A DNA stretch of 27,343 nt, from contig JBBBWG010005914.1 of assembly GCA_037176905.1 (NCBI GenBank), forward strand, positions 1 to 27,343, given 5' to 3'. Positions 1-10,900 of this stretch are shown piece by piece. The notes beneath the pieces were generated by a model that was not told where the DNA came from, ran no database searches, and saw only the letters and a list, made by a program, of their open reading frames with translations. This DNA comes from Azolla pinnata (Eukaryota > Streptophyta > Polypodiopsida > Salviniales > Salviniaceae). Positions within the stretch are counted from its first letter, which is position 1. Each line of letters starts with the position of its first letter. The position numbers were made by a program, and so were the translations under genes.

Positions 1-77
1 AAGAAGAAGAAGAAGAAGAAGAAGAAGAAGAAGAAGAAGAAGACGAAGAAGAAGAAGAAGAAGAAGAAGAAGAAGAA
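1..77. repeat. (AAG)n microsatellite
   Basis: Almost pure AAG triplets with one interruption (GAC) near position 43. The repeat runs off the left edge of the window, so its full length is unknown. All-purine strand; no gene assigned. Confidence 0.95.
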
Positions 78-287
78 AAGCAGAAACGCAGAAAAGCAGA
101 GAGAAGCTTTTCTTGCTTGCACAGACCGGAGCGTCCTCGTCTGTGTTCTCTGCTGCGCGCTGGAGCTCCAGCTCGAAGCTCGAGGAGGAGGAGGAGCTCG
201 AGAAGGAGGAAGCAAGCAAGAGCTCGACGGGGAGAGGGAGAGAGGAGAGAGGCGAGAGGGAAGAGGAAGCCGAGCTCGCGGGCCCTG

Positions 288-290
<3 letters not shown>

Positions 291-330
<40 letters not shown>
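291..330. repeat. (TG)20 dinucleotide microsatellite
   Basis: Twenty uninterrupted TG units between a GC-rich purine stretch and the GA-rich array downstream. The reading frames that cross it (Cys-Val runs) have no sign of being genes. Confidence 0.95.
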
Positions 331-332
<2 letters not shown>

Positions 333-440
333 GGTTTGGTCTGCCTCCCTCCCGTGAGCTTCGTGGAAGCTTTAATGGCGTCCTTCGCCGTCTGATTCCG
401 TTTCCTCTCCCCGTGATTGCGTGTGTCTGCGTGAAACTGC

Positions 441-806
441 AGGTGAGAGAGAGAGAGAGAGAGAAAGAGAAGGAAGAAGGAAGCAGGAAGAAGGAAGAAG
501 GAAGAAGGAAGCAGGAAGAAGGAAGAAGGAAGAAGGAAGAAGGAAGAAGGAAGAAGGAAGAAGGAAGAAGGAAGCAGGAAGAAGGAAGAAGGAAAGAAGC
601 AAGCAGGAAGCAGGAAGAAGGAAAGAAGGAAGAAGGAAGAAGGAAAGAAGGAAGAAGGAAGAAGGAAGAAGGAAAGAAGGAAGAAGGAAGCAGGAAGCAG
701 GAAGAAGGAAAGAAGGAAGAAGGAAGCAGGAAGAAGGAAGCAGGAAGCAGGAAGAAGGAAGCAGGAAGCAGGAAGAAGGAAGAAGGAAGAAGGAAGAAGG
801 AAGAAG
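441..806. repeat. GA-rich purine array (GAAGGAAGCAG-type units)
   Basis: Begins as (GA)n just after a CTGCAG site, then continues for about 340 bases as units of 7 to 14 bases built from GGAAGAA, GGAAGCA and GGAAAGAA. The top strand is almost free of pyrimidines apart from the C of GCAG. Several long reading frames on both strands cross it, but they only reflect the lack of stop codons in such a repeat. It lies about 1.1 kb upstream of the callose synthase start, so it could be part of a promoter or leader intron. Confidence 0.93.
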
Positions 807-840
807 CAGCCAAACGCAGGTGCTTCTTCTGACCAAATAG

Positions 841-1912
841 CTTCCGTTGCTGCTCCGTTTCCTTGATCTGATTCCGCCTCCTTCTGGCGCGGGGGCCCCG
901 TCTCTTCGCCATGGAAGCTCTGTGCATCCGGACCAGGACCGATCTCTGCAGAGTCTCTAGGGTTTGGCAAGCTCGCGACGTTCCAGAGAGCCTGTAAAAA
1001 GCTTCACGAGCCTGCCATGTCGCTCAGGCTCATGCCTCAGGCCTAGGTTTCGAGCCGAAATTCCAGCGCCAGTCTCTCCAGCTCTTCAAGCTCAAGACGC
1101 CGGTTCTTCTGCGCATCATTCCGCATCATCCAAGGGAGAAAGAGAGGAAGGTTCTCTCATACAGGGGTTTCGAAGATCGGATTCCGAGCTCCAATTCCAA
1201 GCTGAAGCTCAGCAGAGACCATAGCTTCGCTTCTGAGCTGAATCCGAATCTGTCGGACTTGTTTCTTTTGCAAGCCGTATCTTTGAAGGCAATTGCCGTG
1301 AAGCAGAGAGTTTCCGTTGCTTGTAGAAGCTTCCATAGCTCAGAGATGAACTTCCTGTGACTCAGGGGAGCTGCCCTTCTCCCCGTCAATTTCTACATTG
1401 TAAGCACAAGACTGTCTCAAGCTGCGCCAAGGCTGTAGTCTTCAGAAGAACGGCTTTCAGGTTTGGTTTTCTACCTGCATTTCTGAACAAATGCCATGGA
1501 GATTTGAGTTGGGAAAAACGAAAAGGAGGAGGCTTGCCAATGCAACAGTATCTGTTGATTGCTGTGCGAGATCAAGGTTATAGTTCCAGCTTCATCTCCT
1601 CACCGTTTAGAGAAGCAAGCGACAGAGCATCTTCACGGATCTACCAACAACAATCTTACCATCTCTTGTTTGGTTTAGGCCGAATCAGCGGCAGAGATCC
1701 ATGTTCCCATTCGTTGTAAGAACTGTTTCAGGTTGAAGCTTTTTAAGACCATATGTTACAGAGACCCTAAACCTTTACATCCAGGAGACAGAACAAGATG
1801 CTCACATGACTTCTTCTTGATGTTTCTGCAAACAACAATCTTATCTTGATTAGTTTAAGAAGCAGGTGTGGTTTAGGTTTAATCAGTAACAGAGCTCTGA
1901 AGCGAAGAAACC
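841..1912 (+). promoter_or_regulatory. Probable promoter/5' leader region of the callose synthase gene
   Basis: No recognisable coding region. An ATG at 911 in good context (GCCATGG) opens only a 28-codon frame that ends at a TAA near position 997. The stretch 1640-1900 contains two diverged copies of a roughly 55-base segment and a chain of very short ORFs. Transcription start and any leader introns cannot be placed from sequence alone. Assignment to the downstream gene rests only on position and orientation. Confidence 0.4.
1798..1849 (+). other. Three chained minimal upstream ORFs
   Basis: ATG at 1798 (3 codons, then TGA), ATG at 1806 (4 codons, then TGA) and ATG at 1820 (9 codons, then TGA). 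Each stop overlaps the next start (ATGA at 1806-1809, TGATG at 1818-1822). They end 63 bases before the callose synthase ATG. They matter only if the mRNA leader includes them, which I cannot show. Confidence 0.45.
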
Positions 1913-4900
1913 ATGGCAGCAGAAAGATCAAGCGGTCCTTTGCAGCGCCGCCCTTCACGTTCTCTAACAAAGACAGGCCAATTCTCTTCTGATTTCAGAG
2001 ACAGTGAAGTAGTGCCGTCTTCATTGTCACAGATCGCAGATATATTAAGAGTAGCAAAAGAAATAGAAGATCAGAATAGGAGGGTTGCCTTCTTGTGTAT
2101 GTACCCCTTTCTTTTTAGCTATCGCCAAGTAAAAATGAAAAAACGCTTTTTCACAAGGCTTCTGCTTTGAAATTAGAGGACTTCTGATTCTATCGGTGTT
2201 TGTCGATAATATGCAGGTCGCGATTTTGCATTTCACAAAGCACAGAAATTAGACCCTGGCTCAAGAGGCCGAGGGGTTCGTCAGTTTAAGACAGCGTTAC
2301 TTCATAGATTGGAGAAGGTAATGTGGGAGTACTCAAATCAGTTACAATCTATTCCTAGAATATGCTTGGATGTGTTTGTGTCTTAAAATTGCCATACAAG
2401 TGCTCAGCAAGCATCCTTCATTTTCTATATTCTGATGCTTCTCTGATTGAAGAAGCAAATGGGATCCCTTCCTTTAAGACTCTTGAATGTTTTGCGTCTT
2501 AAGTTTATGATGTGCATTTTGGGTGCCCTCGATGAACAAGGCCCTTCTACAGACGATTCATTGACAAGTTTAATTGTTTTGTCCCATTGTGCGTAGCTGT
2601 TACAAGGATCTGCTTGTATTCAAGGAGCATACTTGCTTGGTACAAGGAACACGATTACTATACTAGTGCAATAATACAGGAAAATAATCAATATACTACT
2701 ATGCTAGTATAGGAAGCTCACGTGTATTCAAAATAACAAAGTTACTCACTGCACTAGCTTACTGATTCAAAAAATCTTAATAGCGATACTAGTAGATCAT
2801 TAGCAGCTCTTTGATTGCTGTTGTAGTTTGGTCGTGCACAAAACATAATCACCGTAAAACTGGGTTGATGGTTTACTGAACTTGCATCCAGGATGATGCT
2901 GAGACAGCCCGCCAGAGATCAGAACCAACCGATGCTGAAGAAATCAGCAAGTTTTATCAATCATATTATGAGAATTATGTGATGGCACTGAACGGAGCTG
3001 AACAAAAAGACAGGTAGTTCTGATATTATTAGCTAATAATGTGACTCATTAACATTGTATTCTTCAATGAATCATTTATTTCAGTGTATGATTCATGTTG
3101 CTTATTATGGTCTTTACAGAGGTGAGTTGGCTAAAGCATATCAGATAGCATCAGTGCTTTTTCAAGTTCTTACTTCAGTGAATAATAATGAGGGCGTTGG
3201 ACCTGAGGTATGGTTTCATAATGCTTAAGATGAAGTCAGAAATCCCATGGTTAACGTTATAGTCCCTATCCATTTGCAGATCATAGCCGCAAGCAAAGAT
3301 GTTGAAGAAAAGAAGGAAATATATGCCTCATACAACATTCTTCCTCTTGATGAAGATGGGGCATCTTTGGCTATTATGAATAGGGAGGAGGTACTGTGAC
3401 ATAAGATGGATCCACATTCTTCTCTGTGCTTTAGTATCCATGCCTAGATGTTCTTTTCTGCGGTTTTCCATGATTTATAAAACTTCATAGAAGTTTATTG
3501 AAGCCAAAATATTCCTCCATTGTTGTTGTATACGGCTGAGATGCCGCTAGAGTAGTCCTCACTTGACTTGTGGCATGAGAGAAAATTGTGTTTGTTCTAT
3601 GTTAATGGGTTATGGTTCTGTCGATGTCTTTGAGTTCTAGTGAGGATAGTGCTAGTATTGTTGGTCTTCACATTCTGTTACCTTGGGTAGTGGGCCAAAT
3701 CCTTGTCTGAACAGGAAATGGTATCACTCTCTTGTTGCATATAATCGGGTAGATTGGCAGACATGTTGTTCTTCTGATTCCCCCCCTTGATGGCATATTT
3801 GGCATTTCTGTTAATGCATAGGTTCTTGTGCACATTTTCCCTTCTCTATTTCTAACTGATGTGGAGAGGTTCTGAGCTCCCCAATCATAGTGCAGAGCCC
3901 ATGAGATGGGTGTGTATCCATGTAAGAAGGCTTGAGAACATTCCCATCCCGTGAAATGTAATGGAAGAGGGCCTTGTAGTGTGCCATATTCTGGAGAAGA
4001 GATGCTGTGGGGTTGAATAATTGATCCATGTCTTTTTGGTATTCTATTTGATGATATCAATCTGGATCACTCTATTCCATGTTTAGAGGTGGGCAATCAA
4101 GGCTATGTTGGAAAGGAGGTACGGTGTTTATGCCCATTTCATGTGACTGGAGCCATTCTTGCATTTCAGTATACCATCAGTGAGTATAAGTTCTAGGAAA
4201 GAGTACCTTTCTTAGAGACTTCTGATATACGTTTGAGATGCCTCTGTCATCAGTGGAGCTTCTGCTATCTTGGCTTATATTACATGGCACCGAGGCGTTG
4301 CTCCTTGGCATGTGCTACAATTATGTAAAGAAGTTAGTATGTGGAAGAAATGGCTTGCATAAGTGTTTAGCACCTGAAAGTATGCTGGATATATTTATAG
4401 ACATTTATGGTTATGCTGCTTTTTGTGTCTTTCCATTTCATTTAGTCTGTCAACAAGCAAGAGAAATTATCTTGTGGATAATGATGAGAAGGTTCATGCT
4501 TATTTCTGGTTTTCTCCAACATGTGCATTCTGTCAATGTGCTAGATATGTGCTGCGGCTGCTGCTCTGAGAAATACTGATTCATTATCATGGCCACCACC
4601 TAAAAGACCAGCAAAAGCTGTAACATTGGATATATTAGACTGGCTACAAGCTATGTTTGGATTCCAAGTAATGTTTTTATTGAGTTTTTTAATCTGACAA
4701 CATTTGTTATGAATGTTTGGTGGACGGTGGTCTCAAGATTCCTTCTTTGTACAGAAAGACAATGTGGCGAACCAAAGGGAACATCTTATTTTATTGCTTG
4801 CCAATATACATGTGCGGCTTGACGATCCCAAACCTGTTCTGAACTATAAGGTTTGTAATGAATCCTTCTAGTAAATTCTCATTCTTACCAATCATACAGG

Positions 4901-7900
4901 TCCAGGATCTGTTTCTAATGGATAACATGTGTACTACAGTTAGACAATCGTGCAGTTGACAAACTTAAGAGAGCATTATTCAAGAACTATAAAGATTGGT
5001 GTGAATTTTTGTGTCGACCAAGTAACATAAAGTATGTTTATTCAACTCTTTGGAAAACTCAGAGAAGTTTGTTTAATTTGTGGTAATACTTGGGCACACA
5101 TTATGACCAAGCATTTCAAACTGCAGTTTTACAGTTGCCTCCAATGCAACACATGAAGCAAACCAACAACGGAATCTTCTCTTTCTGGCACTTTATCTAT
5201 TAATTTGGGGAGAAGCTGCAAATCTGAGATTCATGCCAGAATGCCTTTGCTACATCTTCCATAATGTATGTAAAGAAACCTCATATTTGCCATAATAAAA
5301 CTTCATTATAACCTTCTCATTTTCAAGTTTAGTTTCTTGAATGCATCTTGGGGGTCTGGATACTGCTGATGTATTTACTCTTTAAAACCTCAGATTAAAA
5401 TTTTCCTGAACGCAGATGGCATCAGAGCTCAATGGAATGCTTGGCAGCACTAGCAGTGTTGCTGGTGGACACGTTATGCCTGCTTATGGAGGGGGTGAAG
5501 ATTCGTTTTTGAGGAAAGTTATAACACCAATATATAATGTGATTGAAAAGGTGCTTCTTACACGCATGCATTTACTTAGTCTAGTTTAACCAACTGGATC
5601 TCAAATTTGTATCCAAAACTCTCCTTCTGACTGTGAGATGATTTTTCCCTTTAGGAAGTTGGCAACAACAAGAATGGAACTGCAGCCCACTCTGCATGGA
5701 GGAATTATGATGATTTGAATGAATTTTTCTGGTAGAATCTTTGAAACTATCCATCACAGATATAAATTGGTGCCAGAAATGTTGCATTTGATTTTTCATC
5801 ATACAATGCTTCCAGGTCGAATGAATGTTTTCAGCTGGATTGGCCTATGAAATGCGACCTAGAATTTTTTCAAACTCAGTCCCAAGTTCAGTCCTCATCA
5901 TCTATTAAGGTGCATTCTTTGGTGTCTATGTCTGTTTGCTCTAATGACTTCTCTTAAGGATGAAGGGAGTTTAAATCTCATTTGTAAATGCTAGGATCGC
6001 CGCATCATTGCTTCTCACAAGGTCAAAAAGATAAATTTTGTAGAAGTCAGAAGCTTCTGGCATCTTTTCAGAAGCTTTGACCGGATGTGGACTTTTTACA
6101 TTCTAGCTTTGCAGGTAATCTCAGTTATAAAGATTTGAATGTGTATGGATATTCTAGCTTTTTATGCTTTTAATTTTTGTTGGGAACTACATCAGTGGTT
6201 TGAACTTAAAATGTGAGTGAAAACTGGAATATCTATGGATATGTTGCAGGCAATGATTATCTTAACCCAGACTAAAACGGGTTCTCCTCTTGAAATTTTC
6301 CAACTTCCAGTACTTGAGAATGTCTTAAGCATTTTCATAACAGCAGCAATACTTCGTTTGGTGCAAGGTCTAATCTTGTTCGTTTTAATTACAGATTACC
6401 TCGATATTAATTATTATTTCTAACCTTTGATGTAAACATCTCTGAGCTGGGTTTCTTTTCTGCTTTGCAGTGATCCTTGACATTGCATTAAATTTCAAAG
6501 CTTATCACTCCTTGAAGCTGAGCAATATGTTAAGATTGTCTCTAAAGTTATTCATAGCTGTTGCATGGGTTATTGCATTACCAATCTGCTATGTTGATTC
6601 ATGGGAAAAGCCAACTGGCATAATAAAAGTGATCAAAGATTGGCTTCGTGAAACAGGAAAGATTCCCTCATTATATATTTCAGCAGTTATAATCTATCTT
6701 CTACCGAATGTTCTTGGTGCTGTTCTTTTCTTGTTGCCTTCACTGAGGACCATGATCGAAAAATCCAATTGGAAGATATTCCACTTATTGCTCTGGTGGT
6801 CACAAGTATGTGCTTTGAATTGTTGCTTTTGTTATTCCTTAAAGGTTATACAAAGTTCATCAATCAAGTGTTGAGAAAAGCCACGTTATTTTACTGTTTC
6901 ATTTCATGATGTTTAATACTTTCTCCACTCAACTATAGGTTAGGTTATGTTATTAGCGCACAACTAGGTCTGTGCATCGAAGATCTATAGTATCCTACTT
7001 GTCCTTGTCTTTAGATCTTTGTTCATCTTCATTCATACATGGGTTCTTATATTCCATATCTCAATTAACAAGATTTCATTTAAGTTAGGGGTTAGGGTTT
7101 AGGGTTCAATATGATGGAAATTAAATAAAAGGCAGTTGGCTAATGAGTTTTTTGTAATGAAAATTGATACAAGCTAATGGGTATGCTTGCTGAATAAAAA
7201 TTTCAAATGCTGTACATTTTTTTAATGCAGCCTCGACTGTATATTGGACGAGGAATGCAAGAGGGTGCCATTGCGCTCTTCAAGTAATTGATTGCACACA
7301 CAAAAATAAAGTTTCTGAAGGTTGAGGGGTTCTCATATTCTTTTTTGAATGCAGGTATACAATGTTCTGGATTGTTCTTCTCATCTGCAAATTTTGTTTT
7401 AGCTATTACATTCAGGTTTGGAGCTTTATATTTTGCTGTCTTGCTTTGATTTATACTTGCATCTTCATTTAGCATTCATGAACATCATTTAATAAGCTGA
7501 ATGGCACTGTTTTGGCAGATTAGACCGTTGATGAAGCTGACAAATGATATCATCCGTGTGAAATCTATTCATTACACGTGGCATGAATTTTTCCCTCACG
7601 GTTTGTTTTTGTACTTAGCAGCTTTGGAAGTATCTCAGTAATTCATTTTTCAAAGTTCATAATTTGCAATTACTTTATGCATAACTGTGAGAATTCTTGT
7701 GCTAACAGCAAAGTATAATGTTGGAGCTCTGATATCTGTTTGGGCGCCTGTGATTTTGGTATGTTTATGTTAATCTCTATATTTATTTTATCTGGTACTT
7801 TACATTTAGATGTAGAATATTGACGAATTGCATAATTGCAAAATCTCTGTTTTGGCAGGTCTATTTTATGGATACTCAGATATGGTATGCTGTTTTTTCC

Positions 7901-10900
7901 ACACTCGTGGGTGGAGTGGGTGGTGCATTTCGCCGGCTTGGTGAGGTAAAAAGTCAATCTTAATGAATCGACTGTTGCTTTTACAAAGTTTGGAAGTCAC
8001 TCTTCATGCTATTGGTACTGCTCTTTTGAGTATGGCATAAGACACTGAATTTTCAAGATAATGGGGCGTGCTGTGATTTGCATGTAGTGGCAATAATATG
8101 CTTGTCTGCATATTTAGTCCTTGGGCGTTGAGGATCCGAGAGGGAATTTGGTTAATTATTTGCATGCTTGGGATGTTCATTGAGTCTTGGCAGGGTCTTT
8201 GGAGAAACTTATGTGGAAAAGCGGTTTTCCCCTTGGAACATTTTTCTCGTAGAATTCTTTTAGTGCAACAAGTTACCATACAAGATATTCTCTCTGCCTC
8301 TTGTTTAGTGAGGCTCATCTGCTCCATAATAATTCTACTTTCCATTTATCACTACGGCTGTATTAAGTTTGCATCTTTTTTGGATTTGCTATCATTTTGT
8401 TGATAAGAATGTGAAACCTGTTCAACTTGTTTGGTATCCATTGAAGCAAAGGGTTGCTTTGGCTTGTAGTCCTCATTCATTCTGAACTCGAGATCATGTG
8501 CTCCTTTGTGAAGGATGTGTTTAATGCTATCTATGATGCAGATACGTACACTTGGTATGCTGCGTTCTAGATTCTCATCACTACCAAAGGCCTTCAATGA
8601 TCGTTTGGTGCCACCTAAGGTAAGTCTTAAATTACAACCTTGCATGTTTAGGCAGCATGGAAAATATTTGGACAACTGGTTGAAATTCCTTTTCATTATC
8701 CTTATAACAGATTTGTGATGCAAAGACTCAGCATTCAAAGTTCGCACAGCTATGGAATGAATTTATCCTCAGTTTTAGAGAGGAGGATATCATAAGCAAC
8801 AAGTAAATCTTCCTCACATATGACATAATTAACCTAATGTATCTCTAGGGTTTCAATCACATGTACATACCTGCAGGGATCTGGATCTATTGCTTGTCCC
8901 ATCATCTTATTCCTCAGATCCCAATTTGAAAATAAACTCAGAGCAATGGCCACCTTTTCTACTTGCAAGCAAGGTAACACTTTATGATATTTGTAAATGT
9001 ACGTTATTGGTGCCTCCTTGCAGAATTTTATGGAAAATTGCCTCTAATCTGCAGTTGCCTATAGCACTGAACATGGCAGCTGACTTTGAGGGAAAAGACC
9101 AAGATCTCTGGAAACGTATTTCTGCTGATTTTTATCGAAAAGTTGCCGTTGAGGAGTGTTATGAGCTGTTTAAACTCATTCTAAACTATTTAATCATTGG
9201 CAAGACAGAAAAGAGGTAATTTATCTCTGATGGTTAAAGCTTCTTTAACACTTTGGAAGCCCCTTGAGTTTAATTAATATCCGTGAAAATATAAATCTTC
9301 TAACACGTATATTCTTTGTGCATGAGTTATGCAGAATATTGAAGAAGCTATTAGATAAAGTGGAGACATCAATTAAGAATAGAACATTTCTTGAAAATTT
9401 CAAGATAAAAAAGCTACCCCTTCTCTATCAAAAGTTTGTCGATCTCACCTTAATTTTGGTAAATTAGACTCTTGACTCTCTTGGAGAATGCCTTTGGAAA
9501 TTAAATAATCTTACAGAGTTTTTGTCTCCAACAACGTGATTGTTATGTGTGGTTTGCAGCAGCAGCAGCAGCAGCAGCAAGAAAGCTCTGATGACTCAAA
9601 TCACAGCGCAATAGTACTTTTGCTGCAGGATATGCTCGAAGTTACTACTGAAGACATCATGGAAAACTGGTAATTTTTCTCTCTACTTGTTATGCTGGAT
9701 ACAGATCATTAGCTCAGTTATTGTTTGCATGCACATTTGATGTAATTCTTCGAGTGAAACAGCAATATATCTGAGTTGAGTGGCCAAAGCAAAGCTCGAT
9801 CTGAGGAGAAACAACTGTTTGCAAGTACTGAACCACCAGCCATACATCACTCTTTACCTGATTCTCTTGCCTGGAAAGAGCAAGTATGTGTTTGAGAAGT
9901 CCTCTGACTGTAGTTATTGGTTTATCGTTTTGTATTTAACAATACCTTTATCCATGCTGGCCTTGTTTTTGCTACTAGCCTAATGAAGATATTTGTTGTC
10001 CAGATTAAGAGGCTGTATTTACTACTCACTGTTAAAGAATCAGCAATGGATATACCTTCTAATCTGGAGGCACGCAGACGCATTGCATTCTTTACAAATT
10101 CTTTATTCATGGGCATGCCAAGAGCTCCACCAGTGTGTGACATGCTATCATTTAGGTATCTTCAATACTTGATTTGGTTAGAAATTGCAATGCTTTTTTA
10201 TTTTCGAAAGTAAACTCCTGCATTTGCAATGTATGACATTACTTGGAAAAATATCTTGTTTACAATCCAGGTTTATGGATTTGACATGAGATATAAATAA
10301 TAAATGATGTGACAATGCAGCAAGAAAAGTCATAATTGAGTAAAAGCCATTAATTTTTCAACAAATGATTTTATTATCTTGTACTATCGTCGAGTTTATG
10401 GAGGTCTTATTTAATTATTGTTTTCTTCTGTGGCACCTAGTGTGTTGACTCCGTATTATAGTGAGGATACAGTGTACACCATTGACCAGATTAATCAGGA
10501 CAATGAAGATGGTGTATCCATCTTGTTTTATCTACAAAAAATCTATCCAGGTAATCTGATAGATTGTCAATTTGTGTTAATTAGAGTCAGTGATCCCTGC
10601 TCTTACATTCAATTCTTACTGCAAGCTAGATGAGTGGGAAAATTTCCTAGAACGTTTGAACCTTGGAAGGGAAAGTGAGAACAGGAAAGACACTGACAAT
10701 TGGGCTGGTGAAAATGAGCTGGAGTTGCGACGTTGGGCATCTACACGTGGACAAACACTGTTCCGAACAGGTATAAAAATTATCAAATTCTATGAATTTT
10801 ACCCAAAGAATGCTTTTATAAACTAGAATTACCGAGTTGTTTTTGTATTTGTTGCAGTGAGAGGAATGATGTATTACTGGCGAGCATTAAAACTTCAAGC

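Larger units (their letters stand above)
1913..9669 (+). other. Callose synthase exons 1-26 (splice model)
   Basis: Exons read by homology plus splice consensus: 1913-2096, 2217-2317, 2892-3013, 3120-3207, 3280-3390, 4545-4667, 4755-4850, 4940-5031, 5127-5265, 5416-5550, 5655-5731, 5816-5909, 5995-6114, 6250-6367, 6471-6805, 7231-7283, 7355-7415, 7519-7600, 7709-7758, 7859-7945, 8542-8619, 8711-8802, 8877-8973, 9055-9215, 9335-9458, 9560-9669. Every intron here is GT-AG and every junction keeps phase. The least certain junctions are the exon 9 acceptor (5126, chosen over a later AG because only it keeps phase) and the exon 26 acceptor, which sits in a CAG run. Confidence 0.85.

Noticed and set aside
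113..840. Long Lys/Glu/Arg-rich reading frames on both strands
   Set aside because: They follow the GAAGGAAGCAG repeat, are open in several frames at once, and show no homology or start context.
964..1224. 86-codon plus-strand frame in the leader region
   Set aside because: No ATG start, no similarity, and no homology-supported splicing into the callose synthase frame.
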